In this document: in pieces, positions 1-6,947 of the stretch
How the letters are laid out: every line of letters begins with the position of its first letter
Position numbering within the stretch: position 1 is the first letter of the stretch
Origin: Dehalococcoidia bacterium
GTDB lineage: Bacteria; Chloroflexota; Dehalococcoidia; UBA6926
Reading direction: 5' to 3'
DNA length: 14,476 bases
NCBI GenBank assembly: GCA_012271225.1
Contig: JAAXGS010000075.1
Location: 300 to 14,775, forward strand
Translations under genes and position numbers: made by a program
The notes under the pieces: generated by a model
What the model was told of the DNA's origin: nothing
Database searches by the model: none
What the model saw: the letters and a program-made list of their open reading frames with translations, nothing else

Positions 1-1
1 G

Positions 2-754
2 TGGAGCGATCCGGCCGTGAACACGGCCTTCGCGCTGGCCATCGACAATCAAAAGTACATCACGACGGTGCGCAACGATTGGTACGTGCTTCCAACGGGC
101 TGCGGGTTCCATCCGACCAGCGAGTGGGCCATGCCCGCCGAGCGCTGCGGACAGATCCCCGGGTTCGGTGATGTGATTGGCACGACGACGATTGAAGAAG
201 ATCAGGAACGCGCGCGGCAGATCCTCGTCGAGGCCGGCTACGTCGACCAGGATACGGGCGAGCCCAGGCTGGACCTCACCCTGACCATCTGGGAGGCGAT
301 TGAGCGTGACGCCCCGGCGTTCAGTGAGGACCTCACCGCCATCGGCGTCAACGTGGAGGTGGACAGTCAGATGGCCGCCGCCGCGTACACCAACTGGGCA
401 GCAGGAAACTTTGACGTTGGCGTCCACACCTTCTGGCTCTCTGGAATCGACCCGGACATCACGCTGTATGAGCACTTCTACACAGGCGCAGACCGGAACT
501 ACAACCGGTACAGCAGCGCGGAGTTTGACACCTTGGTAGATCAGATGAGCCGGACGGTTGATCCGGAGCAGCGCAAACAGCTGGCGTGGGACGCCATGGA
601 GCTTGCGCTGACGGATGTGGGCAAGATTGTGGTCTCGCATATGTCGTACATGCCCGTGGTGAACGCCAGGCTGCGCGGCTTCATGCCTGCGCTCAACTAC
701 CTCTCCGCCTATGGCCCACAGAATCGCTACGACCACGTGTGGCTCGCGGAGTAG
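2..754 (+). CDS. ABC transporter solute-binding protein, family 5 (peptide/nickel type), 5' truncated by window edge
   Basis: This is the C-terminal 250 residues of an extracellular solute-binding protein of the SBP_bac_5 (peptide/opine/nickel) family, which would deliver its ligand to an ABC permease at the outer face of the membrane. The reading frame is open from base 2, and its first residues (WSDPAVNTAFALAIDNQKY) match WGSDAVKTAIALAIDNQKY in the complete paralogue at 989-2842, so the missing start is simply outside the window. The two proteins stay collinear to the end, sharing PTGCGF, SEWAMP, the DPDITLY block, NYNRY, EQRK and MPALNYL. Two Cys residues (in TGCGF and ERCGQ) are conserved in both copies and may form a disulfide. 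This copy carries a few extra residues near DQDTGEPRLDL. It ends in TAG and is followed by a strong hairpin terminator. The ligand cannot be read from the sequence. Confidence 0.9.
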   Translation, partial: WSDPAVNTAFALAIDNQKYITTVRNDWYVLPTGCGFHPTSEWAMPAERCGQIPGFGDVIGTTTIEEDQERARQILVEAGYVDQDTGEPRLDLTLTIWEAIERDAPAFSEDLTAIGVNVEVDSQMAAAAYTNWAAGNFDVGVHTFWLSGIDPDITLYEHFYTGADRNYNRYSSAEFDTLVDQMSRTVDPEQRKQLAWDAMELALTDVGKIVVSHMSYMPVVNARLRGFMPALNYLSAYGPQNRYDHVWLAE

Positions 755-825
755 CCGAAGGAACGACTGAATCCGCACCGCCACGCCGGACTGACGCGGT
801 AAATCGCAGAACCGGAGTGAGGAAG

Positions 826-865
826 GGAGCGCCCACGCCCGTACGGGCGTGGGCGCTCCTCTTTT
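826..865 (+). terminator. Rho-independent terminator after first solute-binding protein
   Basis: A perfect 34-bp palindrome (826-859) gives a 15-bp GC-rich stem, GGAGCGCCCACGCCC, with a GTAC loop. It is followed by TCTTTT at 860-865. It lies 71 nt after the stop codon and should separate the two solute-binding-protein genes into different transcripts. The rest of the 755-988 gap holds no credible gene. Confidence 0.85.
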
Positions 866-926
866 GGCTCTCCGGCAAGCCCGGCGCCCCCAGCCCCCAC
901 TTCACCACACCATCCATATACTGGAG

Positions 927-955
927 TTGGACGCGCACGGGAGCGTAGCCGTAAT
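927..955 (+). promoter_or_regulatory. Possible promoter of the second solute-binding protein gene
   Basis: TTGGAC (927-932) and CGTAAT (950-955) are separated by 17 bp and lie about 35 nt upstream of the start codon and downstream of the terminator at 826-865. The match to the sigma-70 consensus is weak (3/6 and 4/6). The ten bases GTTGGACGCG at 926-935 recur at 2976-2985 upstream of the amidase operon. Only position and spacing support the call. Confidence 0.3.
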
Positions 956-988
956 CGTTCAGTCACGCCTCGATGTCGGGAGGGGGAG

Positions 989-2842
989 ATGATGAAGGCG
1001 ATGGGCAGGTGGGCAACACTCCTTATCGGGTTGGCGGCCATGCTGGCGCTCCTCGCTGCGGCATGCGCCCCGCCCCCCGTGGATGAGCCTAGCAATAATA
1101 GTGCCGGCCCCGACCTGACGGCTACGCCAACAGGGATTTCCGTTCAGCCCGTCGCGGGCAGTACGCCGACGGCCGAGCCAACGGCAGAGATGCGGGACCG
1201 AGACATGAACACTACGATGACCGAGTCCGTCAGCGGCAAGCCGCTTGATCCGGACGCGCAGTACGGCGGGATTCTTGAAACCGGGGCACTTGGTGAAGGC
1301 CCAACCTTCAGCACGTGGGAAGAAACGGCTGGCATCACGGATGATGCCATTCAGCCCCTCTCCAACATGCTGATTCAGCCCCGAACATGGGGAACAATTG
1401 ATGATTACCGCCAGAACACTTTCTTCGAGATTCATCCCGACCTCGCCAGCGAATGGGAGATTTCGACTGACGGTCTCGCCTACACGTTCAAACTGAGAGA
1501 CAACGTTGACTGGTCGGACGGCGCCCCGGTAACGTGCCAGGACATTAAGTGGTCCTATGACACGATCCGCACGGGCGAGGGCCTGTCGCGCAGCCCGCGG
1601 GCGTTCCACTTCAAGGCGGTTGAGGATATCCAATGCCCGGACGACCTGACTGTTGTCTTCAGGCTGCAGTACCCGAAGCCCGCAATGCTGGAGATTATCG
1701 GCATGCCGTACCATGTCATCCGGCCCGCGCACGTCTATGCGGGGACGGATCTGAGAGCCCTGCGTGAAAAGTTGCCACTGGTCACCAGCGGCCCATTCAC
1801 CATTGCTCAGTGGAACGCCGGGGAGCTATACATCTTTGAGCGCCGGGACGATTATTGGGATGAGCCGCTGCCGTATCTTGACGGGATTGCATTGACCATC
1901 CTGGCGAATTCGTCGCAGATTGCCGCGATTCGCAATGGCCGCCTGCATGTTGGCGCCAAGCACGGATGGAGTCGAGGCCACGCGGACACGCTGCTGCGTG
2001 AGTGCGGACCGGACGTCTGCCGGTTCTGGCCCAAACTGATCGCAGCGTCCTTCATGCCGGCCATCATGCCGAATCATGATCGCCTCCCGTGGGGCAGTGA
2101 TGCCGTCAAGACGGCCATTGCCCTGGCGATAGATAACCAGAAGTACATCGATACAGTGACTCCGGGATACGCGGTTGCGCCGACGGGCTGCGGTTTCTAT
2201 CCGACCAGTGAGTGGGCGATGCCGCGGGAGCGCTGCGCGCAGATACCGGGATTTGCGGACATCTACGAGAACCAGGAAGAGGCCAACGCGGCTGACAAGG
2301 AGCGGGCGCGGAAGATCCTCGCCAATGCGGGGTACGGGCCGGGCGACCTGAGCGTGACGGTCACCTTCTGGAGCGCCATTCAGGACTCCGCGCCGCCGAT
2401 CATCGAAGACCTGCAGGCCATCGGTATCAACGCGGAGCCGGAGATTCTCGAAACCGCCCGGGCATATGACGCCTGGACAAGTGGGGAGTTCGATATCGGT
2501 GTCCACGCGTTCTGGATCCGTGGTCTTGATCCGGACATCACGCTGTACGATCACTTTTACACAGGAGTAGAGCGGAACTACAACCGGTACGACAACCCCG
2601 AGTTCAACACCCTCGTGGACACCATGAGCGCCACGCTTGACAAGGAACAGCGCAAGGAGCTGGCCTGGCAGGCAATGGAGCTCGCGTTGAACGAGGTCGG
2701 CAAGGCCGTGGTGGCGCACGGGTCCTACGTGCCCACGTTCAACGCCAATGTGCGTGGTCTGATGCCCGCGCTGAACTACCTGGCAGGGTACGGCCCGCAG
2801 GCGCGGTATGATCACACCTGGCTCGCGGACGCCGGCAGCTAG
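989..2842 (+). CDS. ABC transporter solute-binding lipoprotein, family 5 (peptide/nickel type)
   Basis: This is a complete 617-residue extracellular solute-binding protein of the SBP_bac_5 family. The N-terminus is a lipoprotein signal: a Lys/Arg-containing start, a hydrophobic run LLIGLAAMLALLAAA and a lipobox Cys at residue 26. A polar Thr/Pro-rich tether (about 27-85) follows, then the binding domain from about YGGILETG to the end, including the typical LRDNVDWSDGAPVTCQDIKWSYD segment in shorter pieces. The AGGGGGAG ribosome site (981-988) touches ATG 989, so ATG 992 or ATG 1001 may be the true start; the signal peptide works with any of them. It is a tandem paralogue of the truncated gene at 2-754. 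No permease or ATPase gene is adjacent, so it may serve a transporter encoded elsewhere or upstream of the window. The neighbouring amidase genes suggest amide or peptide-like ligands, which is an inference. Confidence 0.93.
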   Translation: MMKAMGRWATLLIGLAAMLALLAAACAPPPVDEPSNNSAGPDLTATPTGISVQPVAGSTPTAEPTAEMRDRDMNTTMTESVSGKPLDPDAQYGGILETGALGEGPTFSTWEETAGITDDAIQPLSNMLIQPRTWGTIDDYRQNTFFEIHPDLASEWEISTDGLAYTFKLRDNVDWSDGAPVTCQDIKWSYDTIRTGEGLSRSPRAFHFKAVEDIQCPDDLTVVFRLQYPKPAMLEIIGMPYHVIRPAHVYAGTDLRALREKLPLVTSGPFTIAQWNAGELYIFERRDDYWDEPLPYLDGIALTILANSSQIAAIRNGRLHVGAKHGWSRGHADTLLRECGPDVCRFWPKLIAASFMPAIMPNHDRLPWGSDAVKTAIALAIDNQKYIDTVTPGYAVAPTGCGFYPTSEWAMPRERCAQIPGFADIYENQEEANAADKERARKILANAGYGPGDLSVTVTFWSAIQDSAPPIIEDLQAIGINAEPEILETARAYDAWTSGEFDIGVHAFWIRGLDPDITLYDHFYTGVERNYNRYDNPEFNTLVDTMSATLDKEQRKELAWQAMELALNEVGKAVVAHGSYVPTFNANVRGLMPALNYLAGYGPQARYDHTWLADAGS

Positions 2843-2907
2843 CCTGACGCCGCCGCGAACCGGCAGCGCCCCAGTTCACTGAGCAGGGCGCACCGGCAGA
2901 GAGGGAC

Positions 2908-2953
2908 AAGAGGGTTCCCTGCCAACCAATTGGTTGGCAGGGAACCCTCTTTC
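2908..2953 (+). terminator. Bidirectional-looking Rho-independent terminator after second solute-binding protein
   Basis: A perfect 44-bp palindrome (2908-2951) forms a 20-bp stem from AAGAGGGTTCCCTGCCAACC with an AATT loop. It is flanked by AAGAG on the left and CTCTTT on the right, so it could work in both directions. The T-tract is short (CTCTTTCC). It sits 65 nt after the stop codon and isolates the lipoprotein gene from the amidase operon. Confidence 0.75.
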
Positions 2954-2993
2954 CGTGCGGGCGCCGCTCCGCAGTGTTGGACGCGGAATGCCG

Positions 2994-2999
2994 TATGAT
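2994..2999 (+). promoter_or_regulatory. Possible -10 element of the amidase operon
   Basis: TATGAT matches the -10 consensus TATAAT at 5 of 6 positions and lies 69 nt upstream of the small-subunit gene. No good -35 is found at 16-18 bp. The repeated GTTGGACGCG (2976-2985) lies 8 bp upstream. GGCGCC palindromes at 2960-2965, 3008-3013 and 3033-3038 surround it and could be operator sites. This is a weak call made from position and composition. Confidence 0.25.
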
Positions 3000-3067
3000 G
3001 ACACCGGGGCGCCAACACGACGGCAGGACAGGGGCGCCGACGTTCGGCATTGGAGAGGCGGGAGACG

Positions 3068-3268
3068 ATGAGACCCGTACCGGACACCGCGGAATTGAAG
3101 GCGCAGTTGGCGCTGCTTGGCGTCCACATCGCTGACGATGCCCTTCCGGCGCTGCAGCGCCGCGTTGGGTTCTATCAGGACGCGATGAACAGCGTTGATG
3201 AGATCGATTTCGGCCTGACGGAGCCGGCCGTTGGCTATGACCCCGATGCCGGGTCCGCGGGGGGATAG
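3068..3268 (+). CDS. Small AtzG/GatC-like putative amidase accessory subunit
   Basis: This is a 66-residue soluble protein encoded directly in front of an amidase. ATG 3068 is chosen because GGGAG (3060-3064) sits 3 nt upstream and the residues before it look like noncoding sequence. From about residue 15 the pattern is LLGVHIADDALPALQRRVG, then a helix, then DFGLTEPA and a YDPD tail. The spacing of the leading Leu-Gly, the long amphipathic helix and the final EPAxxYxP resemble AtzG (DUF4089), the small GatC-like partner of the AtzE hydrolase, and more distantly GatC itself. Its TAG is followed after one base by the GTG start of the amidase, so the two are almost certainly co-translated. I infer that it is a stabilising or assembly subunit of that amidase. 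The similarity is judged from pattern only; it could instead be an unrelated small protein. Confidence 0.7.
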   Translation: MRPVPDTAELKAQLALLGVHIADDALPALQRRVGFYQDAMNSVDEIDFGLTEPAVGYDPDAGSAGG

Positions 3269-3269
3269 C

Positions 3270-4697
3270 GTGAACGAGGAACGCGTCGGACTCTCCCTCA
3301 CGGAGATCGCCCGCCGCATCCACTCCCAGGAGGTCTCCGCCACCCACGCGCTGGAGGACGTGCTGGAGCACATCGCCCACGTGGATGACACGGTCAACGC
3401 CTTCATCACCGTGCTGCGGGATCAGGCGTTGCAGGAGGCGGAGGCGGCCGACCACATGCTGCGCGCCGGGCATCTCCTCGGCCCGCTGCATGGCGTGCCC
3501 GTCGCCGTCAAGGACATCCTCACCACCGCCGGCATCCCCACCACCGCCGGATCGAAGATCCTTGCCGACTGGCGGCCGGAGCAGGACGCGACGGTCGTCC
3601 GCAAGTTGCGGCAGGCCGGCGCGGTCATTATCGGCAAGACCAACCTGCATGAGTTCGCCTTTGGCGTCACCACGGAGAACCCCCATTACGGCAACACGCG
3701 CAATCCGTGGAATCCGGAGCGCGTCCCGGGCGGCTCAAGCGGCGGCTCCGGCGCGGCCGTGGCGATGGGCATGGGCTATATGGCCATCGGAACGGACACG
3801 GGCGGCTCCATCCGCATTCCCGCCTCCCTGTGCGGCGTGACTGGCATCAAGCCCACCTACGGGCGTGTCAGCCGCAACGGCTGCCTGCCCCTGTCATGGT
3901 CGCTGGATCACATTGGCCCCCTTGCGCGGACGGCAGAGGACTGCGCGCGGGCCCTGCAGGTCATCGCGGGACATGATCCGCATGACCCCACGTCCGCCAA
4001 CCGGCCCGTGCCGGACTATCTCGCCACCCTGAATCAGCCCATCGAGGGTCTGACCGTTGCCGTCCCGGGTGAGCCGTTCTGGGAGCCCATTGACCCCGAG
4101 GTGGCGGAGGCCGTGCGTCAGGGAATCGACGTCCTGGCGGGCCTCGGCGCGCGCATGGTGGAGACGGACTTCCCGCTTGCGGATGAGATTGTCGCCATGC
4201 AGACCGCCATCCTGTTTGCGGAGGCCGCCGCCTATCACCACCGATGGCTGCGGGACTGTCCGGACGATTATGACCCGCGCGTTCTGGCGGGGCTTCACCA
4301 GGGCGCGGCGATCCCGGCCGTCGATTACGTCAACGCGCAGCGGTTGCGCGCCATTCTGCGTGACCGCATGGCGGAGATCTTCCGCAGGGTGGACCTGCTG
4401 GCGCTGCCCACCACGCCGGTGACGGCGCCGGAGATTGGCCGCGCGTATGAGACGGTTCAGGTGGGCGGCGGGCAACTGCAGTTGACGCGCGCGCTCACAC
4501 GCAATATGTCGCCGTTCAATCTCCTGGGGGCGCCGGCCATGACCGTGCCGTGCGGATTCAGCAGCGATGAGTTGCCAATTGGCCTGCAGATTGTGGGGCG
4601 TCCGTTTGAGGAGGCGACGGTGCTCCGCGCCGGCCACGCCTATCAGCAGGAGACGGATTGGCACACGTGGCGGCCTCCCGCCGATACCACGCCCTGA
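3270..4697 (+). CDS. Amidase-signature family hydrolase (AtzE/GatA-like), paralogue 1
   Basis: This 475-residue amidase-signature enzyme would hydrolyse a carboxamide, ureide or similar C-N bond in the cytoplasm; no signal peptide is seen. GTG 3270 is chosen as start because a G-rich ribosome site (GGGGGGA, ending at 3265) precedes it and the small-subunit gene stops at 3268. ATG 3231 is in frame but would overlap that gene. With this start the Ser-cisSer-Lys triad is Lys81 (VAVKD), Ser156 (GGSSGGS) and Ser180 (GTDTGGSIRIP). The 75- and 24-residue spacings are those of FAAH and malonamidase E2. Length and C-terminus (PFNLLGAPAMTVPCGF, LQIVG) are normal for GatA-type amidases. Co-transcription with the upstream AtzG-like gene favours an AtzE-like, two-subunit enzyme. 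The substrate is unknown. Confidence 0.93.
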   Translation: MNEERVGLSLTEIARRIHSQEVSATHALEDVLEHIAHVDDTVNAFITVLRDQALQEAEAADHMLRAGHLLGPLHGVPVAVKDILTTAGIPTTAGSKILADWRPEQDATVVRKLRQAGAVIIGKTNLHEFAFGVTTENPHYGNTRNPWNPERVPGGSSGGSGAAVAMGMGYMAIGTDTGGSIRIPASLCGVTGIKPTYGRVSRNGCLPLSWSLDHIGPLARTAEDCARALQVIAGHDPHDPTSANRPVPDYLATLNQPIEGLTVAVPGEPFWEPIDPEVAEAVRQGIDVLAGLGARMVETDFPLADEIVAMQTAILFAEAAAYHHRWLRDCPDDYDPRVLAGLHQGAAIPAVDYVNAQRLRAILRDRMAEIFRRVDLLALPTTPVTAPEIGRAYETVQVGGGQLQLTRALTRNMSPFNLLGAPAMTVPCGFSSDELPIGLQIVGRPFEEATVLRAGHAYQQETDWHTWRPPADTTP

Positions 4698-4727
4698 CGC
4701 CGTGCGCCGCGTGACCGCACTGATCCG

Positions 4728-6152
4728 ATGACATCATCAAGCCCGGACATCACCGCGCTGACCCTTGCGGAGGTCTCTGCGCGCATCCACGCGCGGGAGG
4801 TCTCCTGTGAGGAGGTGACGCGCGCCCTGCTGGCCCGCATCGACCGGCTGGAGCCGATCATCAACGGCTATGTCGCCGTTCACCGTGAGCAGGCTCTGTT
4901 TCAGGCGCGGGCCGCGGACGCGCTGCTGAGCGCCGGCGTCGATCACGGCCCCCTGCATGGCGTTCCCATCGCCGTCAAGGACCTCTTTGCTGAGCGGGGC
5001 GTGCCGTCCTCCGCGGGGTCCAGCATCCTGGCGGACTGGACCCCGGATGAGGATGCGACGGCCGTTCATCGGCTGCGACAGGCCGGGGCAATCATCATTG
5101 GCCGCGCCAACATGGATGAGTTCGCGTTCGGCGGGACGACGGAGAACGCGCATTACGGCGTGACGCGCAACCCCTGGGATCATGAGCACAGCCCCGGCGG
5201 ATCATCGGGCGGCTCCGGCGCGGTGGTGGCCGCGCGGACGGCCTATGCGGCCCTGGGCACGGACACCGCCGCCTCCATCCGCAATCCGGCGCACTTCAAC
5301 GGCGTGACCGGCATCAAACCAACCTATGGACGGGTCAGCCGGCATGGGGTCGTTCCGCTTGCGTGGACGCTGGATCACGCGGGCCCGCTCGCGCGCAGCG
5401 CGCAGGACGCGGCGCTGGTGCTGACGGCCATCGCCGGGCATGACGGAAAGGACGCCGCAACGTCCCGCAGGACCGTGCCGGACTACGCCGCGAATCTCGA
5501 TGCGCGTGTGGACCGGCTGCGCGCCGGTATTGTCCGCGGGTACTTCTGGGACCCCATCGTCCCGGAGGTCGCGCAACTCAATGAGGCCGCCTGGGATGTG
5601 CTGCGCGGCATGGGCATTGAAACGGAGGACGTGGAGCTTGAGCACACGGACGCCCTCCCCGCGCTGTTCGCCACAATCCTGCCGGCGGAGGCCGCCGCCT
5701 ATCACCATCGCTGGATCAGGCAGGGCAGGGGCGAGGAATACGGGGCGGCGATACGGGATCGGCTCATCCCCGGCTACGTCATTCCGGCCGTCGATTATGT
5801 GAACGCGCAACGCGCCCGCGCCCTGTTTGAGGAGGGCGCGCGGCGGCAGTTTCAGCGGTTTGACGTGCTGGTCATGCCGACGGTTCCCTATACGGCGGCG
5901 CGGCTTGGGCAAATCATGGTGCAGGTTGGCGACGGCGAGATGGAGGCGGCATTTGCGCGGACGCGCAACCTGTTCCCGTTCAACCTCACGGGGATGCCCG
6001 CGCTCAGCGTGCCGTGCGGCTTTGACGCGGCAGGACTGCCCGCCGGCATACAGATTGTCGCCCCCGCGTGGGGTGAGCAGACCGCCCTGAATGTTGGATA
6101 CGCCTACCAGCAGGCCACGGACTGGCACACCCGCGCGCCGCAGACGGACTGA
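4728..6152 (+). CDS. Amidase-signature family protein with altered oxyanion loop, paralogue 2
   Basis: This 474-residue protein begins 30 nt after the first amidase and is clearly its paralogue: same length, and shared EAAAYHHRW, IPAVDYVNAQR, KPTYGRVSR and a C-terminal AYQQxTDWHT. The start ATG 4728 has no obvious ribosome site, so translation may be coupled to the gene before. The catalytic triad is present as Lys84, Ser159 and Ser183 with canonical spacing. The segment before the nucleophile reads GTDTAASIRNP instead of the usual GTDTGGSIRIP, giving Ala-Ala where backbone NH groups of a Gly-Gly loop form the oxyanion hole in this family. The codons are GCC GCC, so two single-base changes from GGC GGC would do it. 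The protein may have changed substrate, reduced activity or a structural role. No further small-subunit gene precedes it. Confidence 0.92.
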   Translation: MTSSSPDITALTLAEVSARIHAREVSCEEVTRALLARIDRLEPIINGYVAVHREQALFQARAADALLSAGVDHGPLHGVPIAVKDLFAERGVPSSAGSSILADWTPDEDATAVHRLRQAGAIIIGRANMDEFAFGGTTENAHYGVTRNPWDHEHSPGGSSGGSGAVVAARTAYAALGTDTAASIRNPAHFNGVTGIKPTYGRVSRHGVVPLAWTLDHAGPLARSAQDAALVLTAIAGHDGKDAATSRRTVPDYAANLDARVDRLRAGIVRGYFWDPIVPEVAQLNEAAWDVLRGMGIETEDVELEHTDALPALFATILPAEAAAYHHRWIRQGRGEEYGAAIRDRLIPGYVIPAVDYVNAQRARALFEEGARRQFQRFDVLVMPTVPYTAARLGQIMVQVGDGEMEAAFARTRNLFPFNLTGMPALSVPCGFDAAGLPAGIQIVAPAWGEQTALNVGYAYQQATDWHTRAPQTD

Positions 6153-6190
6153 CCGGCGCGGCCAGGACGGCCCTGGGAAACCGCCTGCGC

Positions 6191-6910
6191 TTAACGGTCA
6201 GTGATGTTGAACGCGCCCACAGAGGTGTTGATGATCAGGGACAGTTTTGGCCCCTCGTTGGGGCTGGCGGCTCTCTCATCGTTGATCTTGCTGAGTTTCT
6301 GGGAGCCGGAGAGCTCAATCACCCAGTCGCCCGGCACCCGCAGCGTGACGGTGGCCATGCGTGATGACACGGAGAGGGACGCGCCGTTCTCATCAAGCAG
6401 GGCGCCCTGCAGGTCGATCTCCAGCGATCCCAGTGTCATGGACACCACCCCGCCGCGAAAGGCCTGAGAGGTAATGACGCGCCTCACCTGACCCGCGGTC
6501 ACGCTCAGGTGAATCTCATCCTCGGCCGTCTCCATGCTGCTGGCGCCCGTGGTACGCTCTCCGGCGGCGCCGTCGGCTGATCGCCACGCGCGGGCGCGCA
6601 GAACGAACCACATGACCACGCCTGCGATCGCCGCCAGCCACCCGACGGTCTGCGCCCAGCCTTCCATATCCCAGGCCGCGTGCGCGAACAGAATCGCCCC
6701 TCCGACAAAGAGAAGCAGGCTCACAAGGTGTTGCTTGTTCAGGGAGGCGATGCTGGACACTCCCACAAAAACCCCTGGCAGGACGAATCTCCCCGCCCCC
6801 TGATCTGAAAGCAGAATGCCCAGAATGACGGTGAGCACGAACCCGACGATTACGGCAGTGATGTACTTGGAGCGCCGATACTGTGAGGTGGCCGCCTCGC
6901 CTGCCTCCAT
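6191..6910 (-). CDS. LiaF-like membrane protein with C-terminal beta-rich domain, paralogue 2
   Basis: This 239-residue membrane protein begins at ATG 6910, preceded by a near-perfect ribosome site (AAGGAGG, 6 nt spacing). Four hydrophobic segments lie at about residues 16-34, 41-57, 61-79 and 86-106. A polar linker follows, then a beta-rich C-terminal domain from about 131 to 239 with VITSQAFRGG, ATVTLRVP and INTSVGAFNI. This layout is that of LiaF/YvqF proteins and related 'toastrack' domains, which act in envelope-stress sensing; in Firmicutes LiaF restrains the LiaRS two-component system. The gene is second in a two-gene operon, 37 nt after its paralogue at 6948-7628. No histidine kinase or regulator lies nearby, so the signalling partner is unknown. 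It converges on the amidase genes with only a 38-nt gap and no clear terminator. Confidence 0.82.
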   Translation of the reverse strand: MEAGEAATSQYRRSKYITAVIVGFVLTVILGILLSDQGAGRFVLPGVFVGVSSIASLNKQHLVSLLLFVGGAILFAHAAWDMEGWAQTVGWLAAIAGVVMWFVLRARAWRSADGAAGERTTGASSMETAEDEIHLSVTAGQVRRVITSQAFRGGVVSMTLGSLEIDLQGALLDENGASLSVSSRMATVTLRVPGDWVIELSGSQKLSKINDERAASPNEGPKLSLIINTSVGAFNITDR

Positions 6911-6947
6911 GAAATTCCTCCTTCGGGATGATGGTGTTCCGTGTGAG

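Noticed and set aside
1826..2815. Minus-strand open frame opposite the solute-binding lipoprotein gene
   Set aside because: It lies fully within a recognised gene and shows low-complexity, Arg/Val-rich composition with no motif.
3231..3269. Start of the first amidase at ATG 3231
   Set aside because: It would overlap the small-subunit gene by 38 bases and add 13 non-family residues. GTG 3270 has a good ribosome site one base after the preceding stop.
6153..6190. Bidirectional terminator between the convergent amidase and LiaF-like genes
   Set aside because: Only a 5-bp CCAGG/CCTGG stem without a T-tract on either strand is present, too weak to call.
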